Source of the DNA: CTSoil-043 sp963821235
GTDB taxonomy: Bacteria; Chloroflexota; Limnocylindria; Limnocylindrales; CSP1-4
NCBI GenBank assembly: GCA_963821235.1
Contig: CAWGCS010000001.1
Location: 1,240,001 to 1,304,000 of the forward strand
Length of the DNA: 64,000 bases
Direction of reading: 5' to 3'
Made by a program: the position numbers and the translations under genes. The notes under the pieces were generated by a model that was given only the letters and a program-made list of their open reading frames with translations, searched no databases and was not told the DNA's origin. This document shows positions 41,340 to 50,000 of this stretch, piece by piece (position 1 is the stretch's first letter; every line of letters starts with the position of its first letter).

Positions 41340-41993
41340 CTAGGGCGCGGGCTCCACCGGCTGGCGGACGATCGTCCGCAGACGCTCCGGCGCAGTTCGG
41401 TTCGGGTCGCTCAGGTAGATCTCGTGGTGGAGGCCGCGCGGCCGCAGCCCGGCGGCGGCGATCCGCTCGTGGAGGAGCGCGATCGTTGGTCCCTCCCGGT
41501 CGTACTGCCCGACGTGGAGGACCTGCGCCGACGGTCCTTCGACCCAGCGCTCGAGGTGGAGGCGGGCCAGCGCCGGCGGCGCCTGCTTGCGAGCAACCTC
41601 GGCGATCGCGGCGGCGACGTCCTCGTCGGTGGCCTCCGCCGGGACCGGCAGCATGAGGCGCCATTGCCAGGCATATGGCTCACCGGCTGCGGGGATGGCC
41701 CCCGGTGCGGCCGGCTCCCGGTCGTCGAACCGGAACTGGCCCTCGATGGCCCCGATGGGGGCGCTGACGCCCCGACGCTTGAGGGCGAAGTGGAGCGTGT
41801 ACGCCACCGGGAAGAGGGCTCCGAAGGCTTCCCCGAACTCCGGTCCGCCGGGTTGCCCCGCGCCGTCGACGGCGAGGTGACCGGCGGCGGGGACGTCGAG
41901 GAAGCGGACGACGCCACGCCGGGCGGCGAGCAGGTCGCGCGCGTCGGCGGGGCGCTCGAAGGTGACCGGCGCGGGCCGGGAGGCGGTGCTCAT
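41340..41993 (-). CDS. GyrI-like small-molecule-binding-domain protein
   Basis: This 217-residue protein has the GyrI/AraC-binding-domain pattern: VVRFLDVPAAGHLAVDGAGQ, GEAFGALFPVAYTLHFALKR, WQWRLMLPVPAEATDEDV, and QVLHVGQYDREGPTIALLHE followed by HHEIYLSDPNRTAPERLRT. The domain binds hydrophobic small molecules and occurs free-standing or fused to regulators; here there is no DNA-binding part. It may be a sink or hydrolase for a toxic compound. The ATG is at 41993 with no strong ribosome site. The 142 bases between it and the subtilase stop hold nothing recognisable. Confidence 0.78.
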   Translation of the reverse strand: MSTASRPAPVTFERPADARDLLAARRGVVRFLDVPAAGHLAVDGAGQPGGPEFGEAFGALFPVAYTLHFALKRRGVSAPIGAIEGQFRFDDREPAAPGAIPAAGEPYAWQWRLMLPVPAEATDEDVAAAIAEVARKQAPPALARLHLERWVEGPSAQVLHVGQYDREGPTIALLHERIAAAGLRPRGLHHEIYLSDPNRTAPERLRTIVRQPVEPAP

Positions 41994-42135
41994 GGCAGAT
42001 GCTCCGAAACATGGCTCGCGCGGGATCGCAGCACCGCGTGACGCACGCGGGAGCGTGCGCCCGGCCGGCGGCGGGCGACAAGGGCCGGAAGCCACGGAGC
42101 TCTCCGGCCCCGCGACCGGGCCGCCTGGACCGCGG

Positions 42136-44400
42136 CTACCTGAGGACGAGGAAGGCGTCCACGTCGAAGCGGGGATGGCCCGGCGTTTCCAGAACCCGGA
42201 CCTCGATCGTGTGCTGGATCGTGGGATCCACGGCCATGGCGTGAAGGACAAAGCGACTGCCGGCCGTCGCGGCGGAGGCGTTGACCTTCCCCACGAGGAC
42301 GCCGTCGAGCCAGACCTCCGCGCGGCCGCGCGTGGGGCCCTTCGGCCCGACGAGGGCGACCGCCCTACCGGTGAAGGTGTAGCGCATCCATGTCCCGGCC
42401 CGGGTCGAGGAGGTGCTCTTCCCGCCGAGAGCGTACGCGGAGGCGTAGCCGCTCCAGCCCGCGCTCCTCTGGACGGTCGAGCTCGACTCCTGGACGGCGA
42501 TCACGGAGACCGGCTCCGCAAGCGCCCACGGGCCCAGGTTGCCCGGCGCGTCCATCGCCCGCACGCCGTAGGTGCGCGGGGTCGCGAAGGGGACCGTCCG
42601 GGTCGCCTCGCGGACCGCGGCGCCGGTCGACGCCACGGTCACGGGCTCGGCGGCCGGGTCGGCGGCGACGACCTCCCCGACGTCGTAGCGGCCGATCGGC
42701 GACTGGTCGACGGCCGCCGGCCAGGCGAGCCGCAGGGCGACGCCGGTCTGTGAGGTCCGCGTGCCCCGCACGAGCGTGGGAACGGGCGGCGCGGCGACGG
42801 GCGGCGCGTTCTCGACGACCACCGGGACGTGGACCTCGTGGATGCGAAGGGTCCGGTAGGTGGCCTGGACGACCACGTCGTACGAGCCGGCCGGGGTGGA
42901 CGGCGGGACCGTGATGGTGAGGCTGCCCGCGGCGGCGGCACCCCGCAGCGTGGCCGTCCCGGCGATCGCGGCGGCCAGGGGCGCCGGGGCGCTCGCGACG
43001 CTGAACGTGATCGGCTCGATGAGGCCGGGGCTTCGGCCGACGGCGAGCGGGACCGTCCAGGTGGTGCCGGCCTCGCCGGCGACGAGCCCTTCCGGGGGCA
43101 GCGTCGCGCTCGGCATGAAGTCCCCCAGCGGGCCGAGGCGGGAGACGTCGAGGAGGATGTCCGGCGAGCCGTCCGGGTCCGTGGTCGTCTTCCAGCTCCG
43201 ATTGCCGAGGTACTGGAGCGCCCACTTGACCTCCGACGGGGGGGCCGCCGGCCGGGTCGCCAGGTAGAGCGCGGCCGCTCCCGTCACGTGGGGGGCCGCC
43301 ATCGAGGTCCCGGACATGTAGCCGTACGCCCGGCCGAGCTTGGTCGAGAGGATGCACTTGCCCGGGGCGATGAGGTCGACGTCGGCGCCGTAGTTGGAGA
43401 AGTCGGCGAACGTGTCGTCCCGGTCGTAGCTGCCCCAGCTCCAGCAACGATTGCCGCCGAGCCCGCCGGGCTGGCCGTCGGTGTCGGCCAGGGCCGAGAC
43501 CGTGATCACCTCGTTGTAGGAGGCCGGAACCCGCTTGGAGACCGGCCCGGAGTCGTTGGCGGCGGCGGCGACCACGGTGATCCCGCGGGCGACGACGCGG
43601 CAGATCGCCTGGTGGAGGACGTCGTCGTTGGCCGTCCCACAGCTCAGGTCGTCGCGACCCCAGCGGGTGACCGACATGTTCGCGACCTCGATGAGGGGCC
43701 GCGACGGATCGACGGGGTCGACCTGGCTGGCGATCCAGTCGAGGCCGCAGATCCACCACGAGAGGTAGCCCTCGCCCTTCGCGTCGAGGATGCGCACCGC
43801 CCAGAGCCGGACGCCCGGGGCGACGCCCACCACGCCGCTGCCGTTGTCGCGGGCGCCGACCGTGCCGGCCACGTGCGTGCCATGCCCGTACCCGTCGCCC
43901 CAGGCGGAACGGTCGGAGCTCGTGCAGTTGTAGCCGCCGGCCACGGCGAGCTCGGGGTTGGACGGGTCGATCCCGGTGTCGTAGATGGCGACGTCGGCGT
44001 CGACGCCGACGTCGAGGCCGTCGATCTGGGCCGCGGCGCTGGCGGGTCCGGAGACCCGGTCGATGCCGGTGGGCACCGTCTGGCCGGCCAGGGCCTCCTC
44101 GGCCCCGATCCGCTCGTCGGGCACGATGGCGGCGACGTCGGGGTTGTCGCCGATGCGGCTCGCCTCGGCCTGGGTCACCCGCGCCGCGTAGGCCTCGACG
44201 GCGCCGAAGGTGCGATCGACGCGCGCGCCGATGCCCCGGGCTTCACGCGCCGCCGCGGCGGCGTCGGTGCCCGACTCGAGGACGACGATGACGCGCTCCT
44301 CGGACCCCGAGGCAGGCTCGCCGGCCAGCGCGGTCGACGCCGCGAACAGGGCCGCCAGGAGCGCCGCGAGGAGCGGGCGGAGGGGCGTCGGACGGGTCAT
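42136..44400 (-). CDS. Secreted subtilase (S8 peptidase) with C-terminal surface-binding module
   Basis: This 754-residue protein has a signal peptide (1-26, ending STALA) and an inhibitor_I9-like propeptide (about 36-100, RVIVVLESGTDAAAAAREAR). The S8 catalytic domain (about 110-410) has the triad in ADVAIYDTGID (D141), YGHGTHVAGT (H173) and YMSGTSMAAPH (Ser near 364). Two beta-sandwich or fibronectin-like regions follow. The C-terminal module, FTGRAVALVGPKGPTRGRAEVW with VDAFLVLR at the end, resembles the one in the beta-helix protein at 5705-7498. It likely works outside the cell, anchored to or targeted at surface glycan. It sits upstream of nothing coupled; a 104-base gap separates it from the MFS gene. 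Confidence 0.86.
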   Translation of the reverse strand: MTRPTPLRPLLAALLAALFAASTALAGEPASGSEERVIVVLESGTDAAAAAREARGIGARVDRTFGAVEAYAARVTQAEASRIGDNPDVAAIVPDERIGAEEALAGQTVPTGIDRVSGPASAAAQIDGLDVGVDADVAIYDTGIDPSNPELAVAGGYNCTSSDRSAWGDGYGHGTHVAGTVGARDNGSGVVGVAPGVRLWAVRILDAKGEGYLSWWICGLDWIASQVDPVDPSRPLIEVANMSVTRWGRDDLSCGTANDDVLHQAICRVVARGITVVAAAANDSGPVSKRVPASYNEVITVSALADTDGQPGGLGGNRCWSWGSYDRDDTFADFSNYGADVDLIAPGKCILSTKLGRAYGYMSGTSMAAPHVTGAAALYLATRPAAPPSEVKWALQYLGNRSWKTTTDPDGSPDILLDVSRLGPLGDFMPSATLPPEGLVAGEAGTTWTVPLAVGRSPGLIEPITFSVASAPAPLAAAIAGTATLRGAAAAGSLTITVPPSTPAGSYDVVVQATYRTLRIHEVHVPVVVENAPPVAAPPVPTLVRGTRTSQTGVALRLAWPAAVDQSPIGRYDVGEVVAADPAAEPVTVASTGAAVREATRTVPFATPRTYGVRAMDAPGNLGPWALAEPVSVIAVQESSSTVQRSAGWSGYASAYALGGKSTSSTRAGTWMRYTFTGRAVALVGPKGPTRGRAEVWLDGVLVGKVNASAATAGSRFVLHAMAVDPTIQHTIEVRVLETPGHPRFDVDAFLVLR

Positions 44401-44504
44401 CGCGTGTCTCACCGATCGGCTGCTGCTCTCCGCCGGGCTTCGAGGCGTGGGGAGCCCAACCGTGCCTCGCTCGGTGCATCCTGTCAACGGGCACCATGGT
44501 CCCG

Positions 44505-45767
44505 TCAGGGAATAGGACCCACCAGCTGCCCGGGCTCCGGCCGCCGCCGCCTCGCTCCGCGTCCGGCCACGGCGATGGCGGCGCCGGAGACGATCGCCAG
44601 GCCGGCCGCCCCCAGCATCCCGGCGCCGAGGCCGGCCGTGCCCGAGATGAACCCCATCAGCGGCGGATAGATCACCGACCCGCCCACGCCGGCCGCCGTG
44701 AGCAGGCCGCTCACTTTGGCCGCCCGGTGCGGGTAGAGCGTCGCCGCCACGGTCATGATCATCGGATAGGTCGGCCCGATCCCGAACCCGACGGCGGTGA
44801 AGAGGGCGAGCTGCACGGCGCCCCGCGGCCCGACCACCGCGGCCAGCAGCGCCACGCCGCTGAAGAGGGCGCAGGCGACGGCGAGCGCAACCGGGTGGAA
44901 GCGGTCGGCGAAGCGGGCCGCCACCAGCCGGCCCGACGCATGCCCCGCCCAGAACAGCCCGAGGGCGAGGGTCGCCACGTTCATCGGCTCGTCGACGAGG
45001 AAGCCCACCAGCCAGCTCGAGACGCCCATCTCGGTGGCCACCAGGCAGGTGATCGCGATCCCGAGCGTCGCCAGCGGGATGCGGAAGTCGGGCCCTTCGG
45101 GGAGGCGCCGGGCGTCCTGGCCGGGCTCCCGGGCGTCGCCCGCGGCAAGCGTCGAGTGGGCCCGCGCGGGCACGGCCCCGATGGCCCGGATCGGCAGGGC
45201 GATCGCCAGGGCAGCGACCCCGGTGACGCCGATCGCGACCCGCCAGTCCACGCCGGCGTCGACGAGCGAGCCGACCACGATCGGTGCCGCCAGCGACCCG
45301 ACGCTGTAGAAGAGGTGGAGCCGGTTGAGGGCGCTGCCGCGCCCGGTGGCCGCCAGATCCATGATCGCGCCGTTCACCGCGGCGTCGATCGCGCCACCGC
45401 CGGCACCCGCCAGGGCGACGCCGGCGAGCATGACGGGCCATACCGGGGCTATCGCCTCCGTCAGCAGGCCGGCGGCCAGCACGAGCGCGGACCCGGCCAG
45501 GAGCGTCCGCCGCCCGACCCGGTCGGCGAGCATGCCCGCGAGGAAGGCGCCCGTTGCGAAGAGCAGCGCGTTCACCAGGTAGAGGAGGCCGATCCCGGCG
45601 TCGTCCTGGCCGAAGTCGCCCTTGATGACCCGCAGCAGCGACGGGACGAGGGCCATCGTCCAGCCGACGAGGGCGAAGCTGGCGTAGGAGGGGACGAGGA
45701 CCTGGCGTGCCTTCGCCGGCGCCCCTCCCTGGCCGGGTCCGGAGCGCGCCTGGCGGTCCGGCGTCAC
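44505..45767 (-). CDS. MFS transporter (fucose-permease/NarK-like half-repeat type)
   Basis: This 420-residue protein has about twelve membrane helices. LPSLLRVIKGDFG-like spacing (VPSLLRVIKGDFGQDDAGIG), LAGMLADRVGRRTLLAG in loop 2-3 and GAGGGAIDAAVNGAIMDLAA in helix 5 are typical of sugar-permease-type MFS members such as FucP-like proteins. The GTG start overlaps the stop of the small HTH remnant (GTGA). A sugar substrate is likely, in agreement with nearby ROK and DUF1349 remnants. The C-terminus ends RRRRPEPGQLVGPIP, and a similar coding stretch appears antisense near 46685-46730. Confidence 0.8.
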   Translation of the reverse strand: MTPDRQARSGPGQGGAPAKARQVLVPSYASFALVGWTMALVPSLLRVIKGDFGQDDAGIGLLYLVNALLFATGAFLAGMLADRVGRRTLLAGSALVLAAGLLTEAIAPVWPVMLAGVALAGAGGGAIDAAVNGAIMDLAATGRGSALNRLHLFYSVGSLAAPIVVGSLVDAGVDWRVAIGVTGVAALAIALPIRAIGAVPARAHSTLAAGDAREPGQDARRLPEGPDFRIPLATLGIAITCLVATEMGVSSWLVGFLVDEPMNVATLALGLFWAGHASGRLVAARFADRFHPVALAVACALFSGVALLAAVVGPRGAVQLALFTAVGFGIGPTYPMIMTVAATLYPHRAAKVSGLLTAAGVGGSVIYPPLMGFISGTAGLGAGMLGAAGLAIVSGAAIAVAGRGARRRRPEPGQLVGPIP

Positions 45768-46018
45768 GATGGCTCGCCTGCCGCCTCGAAGACGCGCAGC
45801 AGCGCCGGGGGCGCGGGCCGGTGCCAGATCGCCTCGGCGACAACGCTCCGGCCGAGGCAGGAGGTAGCTTCGATCCCCTGGCGCGTGACCGCCCGCCCCG
45901 AACGGACCAGGGCGAGGACCTGGGCGAGGCTGCGCTCGAAGACCCGCCGGCCCGTACCCCGGCCCCGCGTGCGAGTCGGCTGCGGGCGAGCCGAGCCGGC
46001 CCCTCCGGTCCCGCTCAC
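45764..46018 (-). pseudogene. ROK-type regulator N-terminal HTH remnant
   Basis: This 84-codon frame opens at GTG 46018 and its stop overlaps the MFS start (GTGA). The part VLALVRSGRAVTRQGIEATS and the following CLGRSVVAEAI closely follow the winged-helix start of ROK-family sugar regulators (V-L-x-L-[VL]-R-x-G-x-x-[ST]-R-x-E-[IL]-x-x-x-T-G-L-x-R-x-x-V). The usual ~300-residue sugar-kinase-like domain is missing and the recognition helix carries odd residues (ATSC). I read it as a truncated regulator, though a short functional HTH protein coupled to the transporter remains possible. Confidence 0.5.
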
Positions 46019-46276
46019 GCGACCTGGCACCGTGGCGACGTCCTCTCCCACTCCCGCGTGGTGCACCTGTCCCGCCCTCGGTGCGGACGATACATCCCCG
46101 GCCGACGTCCGCTTGTCTTCCGACCGTGGTTGCCGCCGTTCTGCACAGTGGGACTTGACTTCCGCTGTTGGCGACGCCAACCTCGCCGCCGCGGACTCCG
46201 CCGGCGTCCTCAGCACGGGCCCAGTGCCGTCGCGACCCGAGGCCTGTCCGACCGGTCCGTGGCCCCATTGCCGGCA

Positions 46277-46510
46277 GGATCGGCCGGGCAGGCCATCACG
46301 ATCCGGGCGAGCCGGGCGGGCGATGCCGTCACCCTGCGCTACGGGGTCGGCGAGGCGCCGGGCCTGCGCCTGCTGCGGGTGGCCTACGTGCCACCGGAGG
46401 CGGCGCTGCTCGGCGGACTCATGTGCTGCTCGCCGACTCGCGGCCGCCTCGTGGTTCGCTTCGACCCGATCCGGATCGGGCCCCCGGACGCGCAGCTGCA
46501 CGAAGCCTGA
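46277..46510 (+). pseudogene. DUF1349-type protein, C-terminal remnant
   Basis: About 77 codons read AITIRASRAGDAVTLRYGVG, then LRLLRVAYVPPEAALLGGLM, CCSPTRGRLVVRFDPIRIGP and PDAQLHEA before a TGA. This resembles the second half of DUF1349 concanavalin-like proteins, which end with a CSPT-x-x-G strand and an x-x-GPP-x-x-x-LH tail. No start codon or first half is present in any frame upstream, so it looks like a decayed gene. DUF1349 genes often sit in sugar-uptake loci controlled by ROK regulators, and the ROK remnant is just upstream on the other strand. Confidence 0.45.
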
Positions 46511-46536
46511 GCGCCACCGAGAGCGAGGGTGGCGCT
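46510..46536 (+). terminator. Hairpin after the DUF1349 remnant
   Basis: A perfect nine-base-pair stem (AGCGCCACC / GGTGGCGCT) with a nine-base loop begins at the stop codon of the remnant. No T-run follows. It is placed as expected for the terminator of the former gene. Confidence 0.45.
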
Positions 46537-47031
46537 ACCGGCGGGTGCTTGGCCGAAGGCGACTGCTGTCGGGGCTGACGTCTGGCGTCGATGGCGCAAC
46601 CGGCGGGCCCTGCCGAAGGTGAGCCGTGGCGTCGCCGAGGCGATGGGCGCGCCTGGGCAGGGCGACAGATGACCGGGGAGCGACAAGCTGCCCGGGTTCG
46701 GGCGCCCGCCGCGTCGCTCGAGACGTCTGGCGGCGCATCACCTCCAGGGCAACGGAGCATGAAGACCGAAGGTGCCGCATTGTAGGGGCCGGCACGCCCG
46801 GGTCAAGGGATGGGCTCGCGCCACGATCATGGTTGCCACGATCATGGCCGCCGGCGGCGATCGGCCTATCGCTGTCTCGACGACCAGCCGGAGGAGGAGC
46901 GTCATCGCCCTGCACACGGACATCGACGCCGCCTCAGGCGCGGGCCGGCGCCGAGCAGCTCGGACAGCGCGGACCGTGGGGGCGCCGTCACGGCGAGTCC
47001 ACGCCCACGTGCGATGCGCTGAGACGGGAAG
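46537..47031. other. Intergenic, apparently decayed DNA before the glucan-synthase-like gene
   Basis: No convincing gene is present in these 495 bases. There are imperfect repeats of CCGGCGGG-x-GCCGAAGG (near 46540 and 46601), an antisense stretch near 46685-46730 resembling the end of the MFS gene, the tandem palindromes at 46820-46847 and a purine-rich GACGGGAAG just before the ATG at 47032. The promoter for the large gene must lie here, but I cannot place it. Confidence 0.55.
46820..46847. promoter_or_regulatory. Tandem near-palindromic boxes, operator candidate
   Basis: GCCACGATCATGG occurs twice (46820-46832 and 46835-46847) with a 15-base period. Each CCACGATCATGG core reads nearly the same on the other strand (10 of 12 positions). 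They lie about 185 bases before the large gene at 47032. This could be a pair of regulator sites; no regulator gene is close. Confidence 0.35.
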
Positions 47032-50000
47032 ATGACCGCCGGCCAGCCCCTCCGAGACGCGCCCGGCCGCAATCGCCCGCGGGTTCGCACGCCTGACGCG
47101 CTCGAAGAGCCGATCCTGGCGGAACTCTTCAGCGTAGAGCGGCTGGAGCAGCATGCGCAGACGCTTGCCGCGGCCCAGGCGGTTACCGACACGCCACGTC
47201 GGGGACACGCGGTCCAGCCCCGGATCGCCGAGAACGGCCATGTCCTGCTGGCGTCGTATCGCGTCCTGGCCGGCGCGATCAAGGACGAACGGTCGATCAC
47301 GCCGGCTGCCGAATGGCTCGTCGACAACTTCCCGATCGTCGACGAGCAGCTCCGCGAGATCCGCGACGACCTGCCCCCGGACTACTACCGCGAGCTCCCC
47401 AAGCTGGCCGGGGGTCCTCTCGAGGGCTACCCGCGGGTCCTGGGTCTCGCCTGGGCCTACATCGCGCACACGGACAGTCGCTTCGACCCGGAGAGCCTGC
47501 GGCGGATGGTGCGGGCCTACCAGGAAGTGGAGCCGCTGACGATCGGGGAGCTGTGGGCGATCGCGATCAGCCTCCGGATCCTCCTCGTCGACAACCTCCG
47601 CCGGCTCGCGGAGCAGATCGTGCGCAGCCGGACCGCGAGGCAGAAGGCGGACGAGCTGGCCGACAGCCTGCTCGGCCTCGGCAACGAAAGCCCGGAGGTC
47701 GCGGCGTCGGCCCTGCGCCGGCTGTCACGTGCCGCGCTCTCGACGGCGGCTCGCGTCCAGCTGTTCCAGCGCCTGCGCGACCAGGACCCGGCGGTCACGC
47801 CCGCCCTCCGTTGGCTGGAGGAGCTCCTCGCGGCTCAGGAGACCACGGCCGAGGAGACGGTTCGCCTCGAGCACCAGCGCCAAGCGACGATGAACGTGAC
47901 GGTCCGCAACGTCATCACGAGCATGCGCCTCGTCTCGTGGTTCGACTGGGCCCAGTTCGTCGAGAGCGTCAGCCTCGTCGACGATGTCCTTCGCAAGCGG
48001 GGTCCGTTCGAAGAGATGGACTTCGCGACCCGGGATCGGTACCGCCACGCCGTCGAGAGGCTGGCCCGGCGTTCGGGCCTGACCGAGGTCGATGTCGCCC
48101 GGAGAGCCCTGGCGACGGCGGACGCAGCGCCGTCGGCGGACGGCGTCGAACCACCTCTGGCCGCTCGCTACCGGGACCCGGGCTACTACCTCATCTCCGA
48201 CGGTCGCTTCATGTTCGAGCGCGCCCTCGGCGTTCGCATGCCGCTGGCGCGCCGGCTGCGGCGCGCCTATGTCCGCGTCGCCACGGGGGCCTACCTGGGG
48301 ACGCTCGCGCTCGCCACGGCGCTCATCCTCGCGGTACCCGTCCTGCTGTCCGGGGCCTCGGGCGCGGCCGGCGCCGGCGTCCTCGTGGTCGCGATCCTCG
48401 CTCTCGCCCCCGCCTCCGACCTCGCGATGGCCCTCGTCAACCGGGTGGTCACCAACGTGCTTGGCCCGCGACCGCTTCCCCGGCTCGACCTCGACGAAGG
48501 CGTGCCGCCCCGGCTGCGGACGCTCGTCGTCGTCCCGATGCTGCTCACCAGCGTGGCGGATGTCGAGGCCCAGGTCGGCGGCCTGGAGGTCCACTACCTG
48601 GGGAACCGCGAGGGCGATCTTCGCTTCGCCCTGCTGTCGGACTGGCTGGACGCCCCGACGGAGCAGGTCCCCGGCGACGATGAGCTCCTCGCTGCGGCGG
48701 CAGCGGCCATCGACCGCCTGAACGAGCGCCACGGCGAGGCCCCCGGGGGAGGTGCCCGCTTCCTGCTGTTCCACCGGAAGCGGACCTGGAACGAGGCTGA
48801 GGGTTGCTGGATGGGCTGGGAGCGCAAGCGAGGCAAGCTGCACGAGCTGAATGCCCTCCTGCGCGGCTCCACGACGACCGGCATCCTGACCACCGAGCGG
48901 GCCGCGTCGATTCCCCCGCCGGACGTTCGCTACGTGGTCACGCTCGATGCCGATACGCGGCTGCCCAGGGGGGCGGTCGGGCGCCTCGTGGGGACGATCG
49001 CCCACCCGCTCAACCAGCCGACTTTCGACGCGGGGGCCGGCCGAGTGACCCAGGGCTACGGCGTGCTCCAGCCACGGATCACCTCGACTCTCCCGGCCGA
49101 GCACGAGGCATCGCTCTACCAACGGTTCTTCTCGGGGTCGGCCGGCATCGACCCCTATGCATCGGCCGTCTCCGACGTCTACCAGGACCTGTTCGGGGAG
49201 GGGAGCTACACGGGCAAGGGGATCTACGACCTCGACGCGTTCGACGCTGCCATGGCGGGCCGGGTGCCCGAGAACGCGCTGCTGAGCCATGACCTGTTCG
49301 AAGGCGTCTTCGCTCGGGCCGGGCTGGTCACCGACGTCGAGCTCTTCGACGAGTTCCCCTCCAACTACCTCGTCTCGGCGGCACGCCAGCACCGCTGGGC
49401 GCGCGGCGACTGGCAGCTCCTGCCGTGGGTCCTCGGGCGGGCTCGCGATGCCGCGGGCGGGCGGAGCCGGCGCTCCATCCCCGGCATCGCCCGCTGGAAG
49501 ATGGTCGACAACCTGCGCCGGACGATGTCCGCGCCGCTCACGCTCGCCACGCTGGTCGCGGCCTGGACGATCCCCTCGGTGTCGGCCGGCCTGTGGACCG
49601 CGTTCGTCCTGGTCTCGGCGATCGTCCCCGCGGCGCTACCCGTCCTGGCGGGTCTGCTGCCGCGTCGGCGGGGAATCTCCAAGCGCAGCCACCTGCGAGC
49701 CGTGGGCGCCGACGTCGCCCTCGCGGCGGCTCACGTTGGTCTCGGCCTCGCCTTCCTCGCCCACCAGGCGTGGCTGATGGGCGACGCGATCCTGCGAACC
49801 GTGGCGCGGCTGTATGTCACCAGGCGGAATCTCCTCGAGTGGACGACCGCCGCACAGGCCAAGGCCAGCCACGACCTCGGCCTGGCGGGGTTCTACCGGC
49901 AGATGGCGGGGGGCGTCGCGATCGCGGCCTGCACCGCGGCCCTGGTCTTCGTCGTGAAGCCGGGCGCGGGCTGGATCGCCGCGCCGTTCGTCGTCCTGTG

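Noticed and set aside
46738..47469. 243-codon minus-strand frame spanning the start of the glucan-synthase-like gene
   Set aside because: It is antisense to the first 430 bases of the large gene and has no motif; the large gene's start, ribosome site and codon use are convincing.
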